Below, in pieces: positions 33,684 through 44,743 of a stretch of DNA of 64,000 bases. A program made the translations under genes and the position numbers. This DNA is from Auriscalpium vulgare (taxonomy: Eukaryota; Basidiomycota; Agaricomycetes; Russulales; Auriscalpiaceae): contig JAHBBC010000015.1 of assembly GCA_019915015.1 (NCBI GenBank), positions 1,426,001 through 1,490,000 on the forward strand, read 5' to 3'. Position 1 is the first letter of the stretch, and each line of letters starts with the position of its first letter. Below the pieces are notes generated by a model that searched no databases, was not told where the DNA came from, and saw only the letters and a list, made by a program, of their open reading frames with translations.

Positions 33684-34865
33684 TGTCGGGAGATCCGGGG
33701 GACTGGGCGACGTGGTGTGCGAAAGGACAATGTTGCGAATGAGACGTAGGCGAGTCCAGTGCGACTGATTGTCGAGTCAAAGTCAAGCTTGCCCAGAGGT
33801 GAACGGGCTGGGAGTTAGATAGTGTTCCACTGCCGATTGTTGCGGATTCGCCGATGTCTTCACGACTGTAGTGGCGCAGCTGCCAGGTCAGGGCGGCATG
33901 TTGCGAGAGTAAGTACTTTCAAGTTCTACTAGCGGACGTATGAGCGAAGTGTAAACTAGAAAGTACCAGGACCAAGCCGAAGGCGAGATACCTACCGCAA
34001 TAGATTCCGCGAGTCGTGGATGGGTATCGCGTACTAGTAGTAGTAGATCAAGCCAAGATGATTGTCATTGATCAAGCCGAGAGCCTGACCGTGACACTAC
34101 AGTAGCGTGACTTACTGTGACCGCGCGTTTTCTTCCCGCCAACACGGCCGCCAGCAGGCTCAGCAGGCTGTTCGAGGTCGCTCTCTACTTGCTTCTGTTA
34201 TATGATATTGAAGAAGTTCCGACAGTATAGGTGGGTAACATGCTCTCCGTAGCTTAATGTCTTCAAGCTAAAACAACGGGAATGTCTTGACTACTGACTC
34301 TCTCGCGCCGCACCATACGCCTTGATGTGCACTTCAAAATCAAATCGGTAGCCCTTCAAGTAGTCCTGCACCCGTTCTGGTTGCCGTTCCATCACACTGT
34401 CGGCCCTCCCGTTATAACGTTATTCACAGCGGACTTTTCCACTAGATCTCACCCACCGATCATGGCGCGGCACCTGTGACAACGAAGATTCTGACATCGT
34501 CTATGCCGTGGAAATTTTCCGTTCGCACTGAAACGTCGACGCGCCGACTCCACGCCTCTAGTCCAAGTGCCCAGTACTAAGCGCCGATCCTCTTCCTTGC
34601 CTTGCAGGCCAGATCGCCGCCGACCGAGTTGCCACCCGCCATTACACGTGCATGTCATCACAGCGCGTGTGCATCTGCATTTATATTTATTCGTCTGGGA
34701 CTTCCTGGACCCCTCCCTCGGCACGAGGCCGGTGCGAGCGAAATTCTGCACCTGCACCCACTTGTGCCCAGTAAACAAGGTTGTGTGCGGCTGATCACCG
34801 TCATATTGCAGGGCCTTCGCATGGCCATGGACAGACTTTCTGAGGCATTCAAGATGCCTGTGAAT
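33684..34865. other. Long intergenic region
   Basis: I see no supported gene in these 1.2 kb. Short frames on both strands between 34449 and 34860 overlap without motifs. The left end should hold the promoter of the MYND gene. Confidence 0.4.
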
Positions 34866-35154
34866 AAACGTTGATGTTGGAACGTCAATTGAAGAGGACG
34901 AAGACGAACACCAGCACTACCCGCGGATCTCTGTTCAGACGTTCTTGTGGCAACTCGTCTCCGATCTTCCTGAGCACCCTGGACTCGCTCAAGTGCCTAT
35001 CATGCCCTCGCTCGATGCTGTGTACGAACTACTCCGGTCTACAGTCCTCCGATGCCTGCCCGCCCCACCCTCAGTCGGTCGTGCGAGTGGGAGCGCCGGC
35101 GGCAGAAGCAGAAGCGTAGCTGTGTCGCCTATCTCGAGTGAGAGGATAGGGTAA
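34866..35154 (+). other. Possible orphan coding exon
   Basis: An open frame without an early ATG reads IEEDEDEHQHYPRISVQTFL, WQLVSDLPEHPG, then MPSLDAVYELLRSTVLRCL and a Ser/Arg/Gly-rich end. A good donor (GTAAGT at 35152) closes it. The residue composition looks coding, but I could not join it to exons on either side. It may be the remnant of a broken gene or an exon of an unrecognised gene. No family assigned. Confidence 0.3.
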
Positions 35155-35633
35155 GTCTGGCATTCCACCTCGTCATCTCTTCATGTAGTGATTCAAGTGT
35201 CCTCCAAGCATGCGTTTCCGACGTAGTATACATCCAGAATAATCCCGGACACCTCGTCAACAGTCTCTAGTCTGCAGCGCAGAGTGACGTCACGATCGAT
35301 ATCTCCTGCAAATTTCTGCAATGCGATATTTCACAGCCTCCTATAGTCTTCTATCCCCCATGATGACGGCCATGCAGCACGACGTCCTTTGTAAAATTAT
35401 CAGCTAGGTGCGTCGCATGTATGGCCGTCCTTGCGCTGAACCGCTCATCTGAGACCAGACTCACTCCCGACTCTTCCGCTTTCCTGTGCAAGATGTCTCC
35501 TCTCCCTTATAAACCGCCTTCCCGCCCCAGAAAAGGGGCATCACCTCTTAACCACTCACTTCAACCATCAGTATTGATACCCACCAATAACCTCATACCC
35601 AAGTCATCTCACTCTCATCCACTAGTCTTCATC
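35155..35633. other. Intergenic promoter region
   Basis: The right end is the promoter and leader of the gene at 35634. Otherwise nothing is seen. Confidence 0.45.
35507..35513 (+). promoter_or_regulatory. TATA box
   Basis: TTATAAA lies 127 bases upstream of the ATG at 35634, within a CT-rich stretch. Confidence 0.45.
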
Positions 35634-36289
35634 ATGACGTCCGCAGTATCTCCGTGCCTTGCACCGGCCTGGCCGCCGTTTTCACGTGAGCCTGGGGTCG
35701 AGCAGCCTCGACTGCTCAGTCGTTGGAAGCCATCGCTGGTCGACAAGCACATGCCCGCCTCTAAGGCGGTCATCCAGCGTCCGTCTGGCCCGCGTTCCCG
35801 CGTACGACCTTCATTATATTAACATCCGGACTCGAGCTTATACACCCCTTTCAGCAAATGCCCTCCGTCTCTACGGGCACGAAGACGTCCTCAGGCGTGT
35901 ACTACGACTCCTCCCAGTCGCTCGGGGGTTCATCCTGCATTATGCCTACCTCGCGCTCGTTCAGCCCTTCCTCTTCCTCTTCGAGCACAACTTCGTCGGC
36001 CCCTTTCAGCGTATACGCCGCCCACGACGAAAACCATTCTAGGCGCCCGTACGACATCATTTCGTTCACGGAGTACGCCATCCGCCGCAGGCAGGGCACC
36101 CTCGAGCAGGCGCCGGACAACATCTGGGGCGACGCGTACACCCCTGACGTTCGTGAGGAGACGCATCGCCTCGTGGCACAGCAGACTCCTATCATGCGAA
36201 AGCCATCTCCCCTCCCCGACTGGGACATCATTACATACCTCAGGGAGTTGGATGGGGATTGCGGAGGGAAGTCTCCGCGACTCTTCTGA
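35634..36289 (+). CDS. Small Ser-rich protein of unknown function
   Basis: Two exons (35634-35801, 35855-36289) joined in phase 0 (GTACGA donor, TTTCAG acceptor) encode 200 residues starting MTSAVSPCLAPAWPPF. The middle is a serine run (FSPSSSSSSTTSSAPFSVY). The C-terminal 80 residues look ordered (RRPYDIISFTEYAIRRRQ, IWGDAYTPDVREETHRLVAQ, PDWDIITYLRELDGD). No known domain. It is followed at 164 bases by another small unknown gene on the same strand. Confidence 0.6.
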
Positions 36290-36452
36290 TACGAAATCCG
36301 ATACGCATACAGTGTAGATTCGTGCCACGTTCACTCAACATACATACACCAAATATCATAACTTATAATGCATGTGAAATGATGCCACCAGCAAAGTCGG
36401 AAACACTGGCGTAAAGGCGAGTACCACTGCGCGCGCTTCCCTTCCACCAACC

Positions 36453-37081
36453 ATGTCCAGCACTTCACCCGCTCATCACCACGATCCTCCGTACGACTCC
36501 CCCGAGCATCGCTCGGCATCTCCGAGTTCCTCCTTCACAACGCACTACGCTGCCTCCGACTCAGACATGAGCACATCTGACAATACGCTCTCAACCGAGG
36601 CCTTCCAGCGCAAGATCGATGCCGAACTGCGCTTGCACCTCCCGTGCGAGGCCGAGACGCTTGCAGAGACACGCCCGCTGATGATGCCGAAGGTCAGGAG
36701 AAACGCGCAGGCAGCGGAGGAGATAGGTGTGTCGTCCACAGTGGTCAGCGCGCGTTGGCGCGATGAGCTGAGGCGCGGTCGACCGTTGAAGCGGCGATGT
36801 TCAAGCAGGTCATGCGCTCTCTCCGGTGGCACGTCGAACAACTCGAGGAGGAGAACGTCATCGAGTCCGCGATGTCGCGCTCGTCCCGACACATGCTCGA
36901 GTCGCAGGCGGCGCCGAACGACGTCGACGCCATCATGCACGACATGATGTATCCACCGGATGCGACCACTACTAGGATTAGCTTTGATCTCAGTCTAGGA
37001 TCTGGACCGCGCGATGTCTCTGACAGGCGTTTCTTTCAGCGGGATGGTCCGCGCGCTGCGGGAGAGGAGAGCGGACAGTGA
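36453..37081 (+). CDS. Small acidic helical protein, unknown
   Basis: Two exons (36453-36726, 36792-37081) encode 187 residues. The first 45 are Ser/His/Pro-rich (MSSTSPAHHHDPPYDSPEHR). A helical region follows the 65-base intron (MFKQVMRSLRWHVEQLEEEN, then VIESAMSRSSRHMLESQ). The C-terminus is RDVSDRRFFQRDGPRAAGEE. Without splicing, the frame runs into an Arg/Ser-rich artefact, so the splice is preferred. No family recognised. Confidence 0.55.
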
Positions 37082-37970
37082 TTTCAACGCGAGCGCGCTG
37101 GCTGGTTGCTCGGTCTTTCCTTAGTATCGATTGTATGACTGATCTTCCCCGCCATTATTGTCTTCTGTGATGCCCTGAGGTGTGTTCCTCTCCCCCGATG
37201 TCTGTTTATAAAATATTTTTTTGCGTGTCTGATTCGACTGCTCAGAGCGCGGACATCGCCCGCAGTACAGTATTTGCCGAGTCTTCCTTCTCACCATTGA
37301 CCGTTAGTCTTATAGACCACACTCGCCTTTGTTGATCTGTTCAAAAAGTCACATGGTGCAAGCCATCCTCGCACTTGCGTCGCTAATCGTCACTGCAAGA
37401 GACCTTCGCAATCACAAAACAAGTGGTGGCCCCTGAAGGCGTTCACGGTCAAGGCGATGCTCAACGAGAGCGACGGACTCTGGCGTCGAGTCGGGTGCCG
37501 CTGCGATCACTCAAGAGGCGTTTGGGTGCGTAATCCACTCAGCGTGATTAGATGTTTCCTGATGCTATATAGGCGCCCGGTCTCCGACTCGGAGTCGGCA
37601 AACGTCTCCCGTCTACTCCATCCGCTATCATACAGCCTCGTTTCAGGGACCGCATCGTTTCAAAGTTCCGCGCATATAAATTCAGAACGCTCATGATGCG
37701 TGTCATCAACATGTTGTAATTTCTTGATAACGAACTGTGCGTTGCATTGTTACGCTGGGTGTCCGCCGTACTTGCGCGCCTGCTAACCGCACATCTTGAC
37801 TGAAAATAGTATCATCAGATCTCCTTATAGACTTCTCTTCGGCGGTGGTTTGGTCCCCTACAGTCCCTATAGGCGAAGCCGGCCGTGCGTAGGTCACCAC
37901 CAGAAAGGATGGAGCGAAAAGATATAAAAATCCCGCTTCCGCTCCCAAAGTCGGACATCTTTTCGCCACC
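37082..37970. other. Long intergenic promoter region
   Basis: 889 bases without a supported gene. The last 60 bases form the core promoter of the FAD oxidase. Confidence 0.45.
37923..37930 (+). promoter_or_regulatory. TATA box
   Basis: TATAAAAA lies 48 bases upstream of the ATG at 37971, implying a very short 5' leader. Confidence 0.5.
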
Positions 37971-39740
37971 ATGTCTGACTTTGCATCATTCGAACGTGCC
38001 TTCCACGGCGACCTTGTCACTCCCAGCCACCCTGACTACGAATCCTCTTTGAAGCGTTGGGCTGCCAACTCCGAGCGCCGCGCCGCAATTGTGGCATACG
38101 TCAAGGACGAGGACGACGTGCGCACTGCGCTCCTGTACGCGCGGGCGCAGGGCCTGCGCATCGCTGTCAAAGGCGGGGGTCACAACCCTTCTGGCGCGTC
38201 CTCGATCGAAGGCGGGCTAGTGATAGACCTGTCGCGGTACATCAACAGCGTTAGCATCGATCCAGAGACCAAGCTTGGATACGTAGGAGGGGGTGCGCTA
38301 TGGCGAGACATCAATGGCGCAGCGATAAAGCACGGACTAGCCATGACGAGCGGCACTGTCAGCCATGTGAGTCGGCTCTTATTTTCATTTCGATCGGGTC
38401 GTTCTGACCATGCCATCCGTGAACAGACCGGTGTGGGTGGGTGCGCGAAAATCATCTGTGGTGGCGGGCGGATATTGATACTAACTCACGTTGCTTCTAG
38501 ATTGACTCTCGGCGGCGGCTTCGGATACTTCACCGGAAAGTATGGGCTCGTCATCGACCATCTCGTCCAGGCAACAATCGTCGTAGCCTCTGGAGAGAAG
38601 CTCGTCGCATCTACCTCACAGAACTCTGATCTGTTCTGGGCACTACGCGGGGGCGGGTCGAATTTTGGAGTGGTCACCGAGTTCGTGTTCCAGCTGCACC
38701 CGCAGTTGACCGATGTGTTTGCGGGATTCCTCGTCTTCGCACCGCAGGCGATGGAGGACGTGATGCGCCTTATTGAGGCTAAATTCGACAAAGGCATGAC
38801 GGAGAAAGAGATGGCGAGCGTTGTAGCTGCCATAGGTCCCGGCGGTCAGGTGATTAAGGTTGTGCAACGGAAAGTGGCTGGGATGCTGACTCTACATGTC
38901 CTTGCAGCCGTGTATCATGATAATCCTGTTCTACGACGGGACCGAAGAAGAGGGCAGGGAGCATTTCAAGCCCTTCTTTGAACTCAGTAGGCAGCGACCA
39001 TTTCCCCCAACCCTCGAGACCCTCGAAACTGACTTGCCTGTCTTACAGATCACATAGTTGCGGATATGTGCAGGGGCATGCCGTATGACGAGTCAAATAC
39101 GCTGCAGGTACGCTCTCACGCCTGTGCGTTCGGCTCTAGCTGACTATCGTTATAATGGATAGGATGCAGGTACACCCCATGGCAGCAACTACTATCTCAG
39201 GTCGGTGTCTATACCGCGGCCTTCGACAAAGATGGCGCTTCAAGTCCGCGACGCAGTCTTCGAGTTATCGGAAGCCAACCCGGATATCCACACCACCTGC
39301 GTCTTTGAACACTGGTCGCTGGCGAAGGTGCTCAGTGTGCCGCCAGAGGCCACATCGTTCAACAGATCCGAGAAGCTGTCCATCGTGATAGCGATCCAGT
39401 ACGACAACGACACGCCGGATTCGCTGCGCCGCGTGCGCGAGATTGTCGACAAGTTGATGAAGATTGCCGGTGGCGATGTCAGGAAGAATATCGGATACGC
39501 GAATTTCAGTGCGTTCCTCTCTGATTTCATGTGCTGCGTGCAGGACAAATGCTGATTCTTGATGAACGGGTAGACAGCGACGCGCCGAGCCATTACGCTT
39601 CAAGCGCGGATGTCGTCCTGTCGGAGGAGCAGACGAAGGCGCTTTTTGGGTCCAACATCGCACGATTGCGGCAGATCAAGAAAAGATACGATCCTGACAT
39701 GGTTTTCGCAAAGTGGTTCGCAATTAAGCCAGCCGCGTAG
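37971..39740 (+). CDS. Berberine-bridge-like FAD oxidoreductase
   Basis: Seven exons (37971-38366, 38427-38440, 38501-38849, 38908-38986, 39049-39107, 39163-39508, 39574-39740) give 469 residues. The FAD-binding motif KGGGHNPSGASSIEGGLVID carries the His usually 8-alpha-linked to FAD. The second loop TGVGGLTLGGGFGY lacks the Cys used in bicovalent family members, so flavin linkage is probably single. ALRGGGSNFGVVTEF and the C-terminal RYDPDMVFAKWF (BBE-type FAD/substrate region) complete the fold. No signal peptide is present, so an intracellular enzyme is likely, unlike secreted oligosaccharide oxidases. Substrate unknown. Exon 2 is only 14 bases long. Confidence 0.9.
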
Positions 39741-39976
39741 CAGGTCGTTTCCTTTCCTTCGGGACAGAAATGTAGTTCCGAATCCAGATTTTATTCTCGG
39801 ATGCGCGATGGTCATGCGAATAAATGAAAGGCTTGCGCGCGGTTGTGTAGCCGGTCATCCACCTAGACGTGTGCACGTCCGCGCGGCAAACGCGAACAGC
39901 AGATATTCGCACTGAATCATTGCGCCAAACGATGCTGCGCCTGGAACCAAACGCGGTACATGCATGTCTGTATGCG

Positions 39977-41154
39977 CTAGGATTGAGCAATGACGGTTGA
40001 CGCTTTCGCCTTCTTTCCTTTACCCTTTTTCTTTTTCACCGCTTCATCTTCCCTTCGATCGGGTTCAGGTGACGACCACCAATTGATCTCCTGCGGAACG
40101 AGCGGCGCTGGAGCGGGAGTTAGACATTGGGATGTTTGCGGAGGTACGGGCGTGCTCGGTGCAGCAGTCTCAGCAGTCGCCGCCAGTACTGGTGCTGCTT
40201 CCTCTTCGGCAGCCATATATGCCTCTTCTTCGATCTGTTCCACTTCGTTGATCCTTGCCAGGGCATCCGCAGCGCTGATTGTCGAAGTGGACGTGTGGAC
40301 GATGTCGCGCGCAGCGGCGATGGTGATGATATCCTCATATCGCATGCGATGGCCCTCCTCGCGCGTCATGGACTCCTTCCGCTCACAGAGCGCGATCATG
40401 GCAGGTTGGATCCATTCTTCGACCGAGTAGGTGCGGCCAAGGATGAGACGATTGTATGGCGTGGTGACAGCGTTGAGATGCTTGATGGTGAGCCGGCGGA
40501 TGGACGCGCAGTCCCAACGCGTAGCAAGCTTCAGGACGGACGTCCATTCGCCTAGAGAAGAAAGTTCCGGCTCATCAAGCTTTCTGCGAGCAGTGCTTCA
40601 GTAATCTGCGCCTGCGCGTGGGATGAAAGGATGAAGGGACTCACGAGGGGTAGAGGATGGACAGAAACGCGTCAAAGTCGTCGGCGTCGATCTGTGACAT
40701 GGCAATCACGGTCTTGTCCTTCCAAGCTTGCTCTAGGGTATCGATGAATCGGCGGTGGCCACTGTGCTTCAACAGGGTAGACACGTGGAGGTTGTACAGC
40801 GTGCCCCCGACCTGCGAACGGGCTCCGAGTCAGACAGCTGTTTCCACGTAGGTGATCAGAGCGACTGACGAGGAGCTTGACGTTTCCATCCACCAAGTAG
40901 AACCTCACATGCTTTGGGTGCACCTCAAGCTGAGGCCTCTCGGGTCGAGGAATATTTTCTTCGATAGAGCCCACATCGGGAGATGGTGAGGGGTCGGAGA
41001 CAAAGGTGCCAGATGAATCGGCTTTGTCGTCCTGGCAAGAGGGGGAGCTTATAGACATGCGGGAAGGCGTGCGTACAGGTACCGCTGGTGATGATGGCAC
41101 AGACAGCTCAAAAATGTTGACAAGCTCGTCGTCGTAGATGACAGTCGAAGACAT
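39977..41154 (-). CDS. BTB/POZ domain protein (copy 5)
   Basis: Three exons (41154-40870, 40811-40645, 40583-39977) encode 352 residues. The leader is Ser/Pro-rich with an acidic start (VIYDDELVNIFELSV). BTB landmarks are HVRFYLVDGNVKLLVGGTLY, DDFDAFLSILYPS and WTSVLKLATRWDCASIRRL, with introns at both family positions. Residues 250-300 are Ala/Glu-rich. The tail is strongly basic (VKKKKGKGKKAKAS). This copy is the most divergent of the five; it lacks the aromatic pair at the start of the core (FYL instead of FYY/FFF). It converges with the FAD oxidase 236 bases away. Confidence 0.85.
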
Positions 41155-41693
41155 GGGCGCAGGGCGGATGGGGGTCAGTGCCGTAGTTGACAGGTCGCTC
41201 TTATGTCCTGGGAGGCGAACATCGAGACATAATCTCCGTGGCCGATCTTTCCAGAGAAGACAGCCGAAGACCGTCTTTTACACGATACCGTAATGATGAG
41301 AGCGCATCGGGCACTAAGGTTGACTTGTCGAGGCCGACCACGGTCAGCGGGGTACTTGGTTTAGCTGAGCGTAGTGATGGGCCCAGCTTCCAAAAACTAA
41401 TAAACGTTCGTGAGCACGCTTGCGCAGGAGATAAAGCGACGAGCTCACTTATATTTATTGAGTACATAGATGGGGGTCGAATGCGAGGTTGCCCCTGGGT
41501 TGCCCCACTGGCTTTGCCGGCCGGTATCCTCACGCTCTCCTTTGATTGAATTCGTTCATCGGCCTCGTGTAAGTTACTTACGTTGTAGACGCGTGACGCC
41601 AGGCGATCTCTGGTATGTATAAGTACCTTGGCATCGCTCGACGCCCCTTCGTCTGTCCTTCCAAATACCACTCTTGAGCTCTCCATAGCCATC
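41155..41693. other. Divergent promoter region
   Basis: Lies between the divergent starts of BTB copy 5 (41154, minus) and the repeat-containing gene (41694, plus). No gene is seen; a TATGTATAAG element at 41611 is a candidate TATA signal for the right gene. Confidence 0.45.
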
Positions 41694-42670
41694 ATGTCGC
41701 TGTACCACTCACCTCCATCCGACATGCCACCACCTCTGACCGTCGTCGTTCCCTCGCGCTCCCCTAGCCGCGATAGTGCGGCAGAGGAGCGGGGCCGCTC
41801 GCGGTCACCATCTCCCATGCGGTACACCATCATCATCCCACCTCCCCCGCAACCGCAGGCCGACGGAACGCAGGACATCGAAGAGCGGGGCCGCTCGCGG
41901 TCACGATCTTCCAGGCAGTACACGCGCATCACCATTCACCCTCCCCCGCAACCGCGCGTCGACGGAACGCAGGAGGTCGAGGAGCGGGGCCGCTCGCGCT
42001 CACCATCTTCCATGCAGTACATGCGTATTACCATTCAAGCTCCCCCGCAACCGCAGGTCAATGGAATGCAGGAGGTCGAGCAGCGAGGCCGCTCGCGGTC
42101 GCGATCACCTATGCCGCAATATCACCCTCCTCCATTCAATCGCAATCCGAGCCCTCGCAGGAGCCCTTCGTTATACGCACCAGGCCCTTTCATGTACACC
42201 CCCCCAGGACCTATGGTCGACATTCTGACGTACTGCTACAAGAGCCAGATGGCGTACGCTCCGGCTGGGCAGACGTACGAGGTGCGTTGCGCCTACCAGC
42301 GCAATATCTAACAATGCACTGATCGATACTTTGCTGCGACCAGGACGCGATCAACTGTGCACAGGACGTCTTCCCCGACCTGAAGCTCGTCCCGAACGAC
42401 CGGATCTCATTCCACGTCACGGGCGTGGACCAGCTCGTGCGCATCCCGAAGATGTCGTGGCAGACAGTGATGCAGGACGTGCGCCGGTACGAGGTCGTGC
42501 ATATCGTCGTGGAGGACGTACAGGCCCCCCCGAAGTATCAGGGGAGGAGACTGGGATGCCACGTCTCCTTCTCCTTCCGGATTCGATCTGGCCGCGAAAG
42601 CTCCACTGGCAGTTCGAATCCCAAGAGTCGGCCTGGCGGATTTTGGGCCAGACTGCGAGGGGCGCTGTAG
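41694..42670 (+). CDS. RS-repeat protein with ordered C-terminus
   Basis: Two exons (41694-42281, 42344-42670) encode 304 residues. The N-terminal half has four tandem copies of a 36-39 residue unit opening with ERGRSRS, continuing YTIIIPPPPQPQ-like and ending DGTQ(D/E)(I/V)E. The C-terminal part looks ordered: DILTYCYKSQMAYAPAG, then across the intron CAQDVFPDLKLVPNDRISFH, LVRIPKMSWQTVMQDVRRYE and VVHIVVED. It ends with a basic Ser/Gly/Pro tail. RS dipeptides are typical substrates of SR protein kinases. The C-terminal fold is not recognised; BTB copy 5 is its divergent neighbour. No signal peptide. Confidence 0.75.
41785..42115 (+). repeat. Coding minisatellite, about 111-bp period
   Basis: The phrase GGGGCCGCTCGCGGTCACSATC-like recurs at about 41791, 41887 and 41985, with a diverged fourth unit at 42086. 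Each is followed by CTCCCCCGCAACCGC in the first three intervals. Period is 96-117 bases and always a multiple of three, so the frame is kept. Confidence 0.7.
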
Positions 42671-43794
42671 GGTGCATGCGGGAGCATGATTGACAAGGAA
42701 TGCCTTGATAGCCTCGGTTTATCGGTAACGACGACGGTACAACCTTATGACAGCTTATGACCCCTTGTACGCTACTGCTTTGTGCGGTGTCGGTTGCTCT
42801 ATTCTTGTACTAAACATCTATCAAAGCCTTGAGGAGCCCTCGCAAGTTGTAACCGTGAGAGCTTTCAGATAAGCACCCGCACAGCCTTGTCCTCAGCTAC
42901 TCTAGCGCCGCAACGTCGTTTGAACAACTTGTTCCACCTTGCTCCACTCGCTGCACTTCGCGGGGGCGACGCTCGTGACGGCCCTCGTCCTCTAGTGCGT
43001 CCGTATGCAAACCTCAGTTTTCAATACAAGGTGACGATGCAGGTACTGCAAGAGTATGACGGCCACCTCGATGTCATCGTTGGCCTTGCTTCAAGTTCCT
43101 AGCGATCTCGGCTGTATCTGCTCGTATCCGGCGCTTCTCGCTTCTTCCCGACTCCAGCGTCGCTATGGCGGCTCTATAACCTCCTACATCAGTTCAGCTT
43201 CTGATGCCTTGGAGCACGACGTGACCACCCTGTGGTGCGCTGCGTGGGCTGTGTTTGGAAATATCGAGTACATTTCCAGCTCGCAGGAGTGTCATCCCAA
43301 CAGTAATGACGTCGCGCCCAGCCAGATGCCAACTGGATGTCGGTGGTGTCTTGGGCGGCTGGCTATGACTGCTCTTGGGATTGGAACTGGCCACGAGCCT
43401 CTGAACGCTAACGGCCCCGAAGTGTCAAGCAGGACTGGAAGCGCGAACGGGCGCAACGGGTCTCTTGTCCGTCGATGCTCGGTGTCATGTTCCTGCATAC
43501 TTCTGGTTTGTCGCGGACTGGCAATGCGTATAGTGATCGAGCAGGTATGACGATGCGAAGATCACAGCGCCCGAGTGTTGTTTGTTTTGCTAGGCTCCAT
43601 ACAAGCGCGTATCCACAAACACACCACCTGGGGTGCGGCCGCCGTCTACACCACCGCAGCTGATGCGATGTGGTAGGGTATTTTCCCAGCGAATTTCGCA
43701 TAAATAGCGAGCTGTAGGGCTCTGGCTCCCCATCCTCAGCAGCCGCATCCCCTCACATCCACACACCTCCACCACCAGCAGATTCCTCGACGAC
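42671..43794. other. Long intergenic region
   Basis: 1.1 kb without a supported gene. A 164-codon plus-strand frame (43056-43550) lacks motifs and has stop-rich alternatives; I do not call it. A CATAAATAG element at 43700 is a possible TATA signal for the gene at 43795. Confidence 0.45.
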
Positions 43795-44508
43795 ATGTTC
43801 TCCTTCGCCAAGATCGCCACCGTCGCCACCCTTGCCCTTGGCACCTTCGTCTCTGCTGTCCCGGTGCAGGACCGCACGCTGGAGGCGCGCGCTGAGAGCG
43901 TGACGAGCATCCTCGACACGCTGACCACGACAGTTGGGCCCATCGCCGCGCAATTCAGTACGCGGGTTTTCCGTACTGTCGTCATGTGCAATTCTGACAG
44001 AGTGTCGTGTTTAGGCACCCTGGACGCGAGCAATGCTACCGCTGCTGTGATCTCTCCCATTGTCAGCGACATCACGTCGGCGGTGTCGGGCGCGGTGAGC
44101 CAGATTAAGGCGCTGCCCGAGGGCACAACCGCCGCCGACGACGCGCTCACGTCCCTCAGCAACGTTCTCTCGGTCAGTGGACATCTGTTCGTGTGATGGC
44201 TTGACGCTGATCTGCGGTGCAGTCAATTCTCACCCCCGCCGGTGATGTCGCCGCCATCTCTGGCGTGTCCTCGGACGCCATCGCCGCGTTCTCGCCTCTC
44301 GGGTGAGTGCAGGCGCGCAGCCGTTCCGAGCTAGACTGATGGTGTTGTGGCTAGCAACGCGCTCGGTGACCTCGTTAACGAGGTGCTGCAGCTTGTCGCG
44401 GGCATCCTGGTCGTGCTGCGCCACACGCTGGACACGCTGCTCAACGGGCTCGTCGGTGTCATCGACCGCCTTAGCCTTAGCCCGTTGTTGAGCGCGCTCG
44501 GCCTTTGA
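43795..44508 (+). CDS. Small secreted cysteine-free helical protein
   Basis: Four exons (43795-43957, 44015-44172, 44223-44302, 44355-44508) encode 184 residues. A signal peptide (MFSFAKIATVATLALGTFVS) is followed by AVPVQDRTLEARAES, which looks like a propeptide with a possible dibasic-type processing site. The mature part has no cysteine and is built of Ala/Leu/Ser/Thr-rich amphipathic helices (SILDTLTTTVGPIAAQF, IVSDITSAVSGAVSQIKAL), then a hydrophobic C-terminal helix pair (LVNEVLQLVAGILVVL, TLLNGLVGVIDRLSL). It is reminiscent of hydrophobic-surface-binding or small secreted proteins of agaricomycetes but without a recognised family. Likely extracellular or cell-wall associated. Confidence 0.75.
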
Positions 44509-44743
44509 GTAGATTTTTTACGGACTGATATGGACTCACACAAGCCACGGACTATACGGACTACAATAGCTATATAATCGAATTTTTCTCTGCAACTGAG
44601 AGAGAGCGATGCCCGGTGGGCTGACGGGGGATAGTCACGTGGCTGTCGGCATCTATTGCGTGGTCCGGCTCCCGGCCATCTGTTCAACCTCTTCACTGCG
44701 ACGAAGCGCAACCAGAAAGACGGGTACTACTTCATTGTTGAAT

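Noticed and set aside
41201..41935. 244-codon minus-strand frame
   Set aside because: Covers the promoter and repeat units of the plus-strand RS-repeat gene; residues reflect the reverse of the repeats.
42605..42625. tRNA B-box-like GTTCGAATCCC
   Set aside because: Lies inside the coding exon of the RS-repeat gene, with no A box or acceptor stem at the required distance.
43056..43550. 164-codon plus-strand frame
   Set aside because: Unremarkable composition, no motif and no partner exons in a gene-poor gap.
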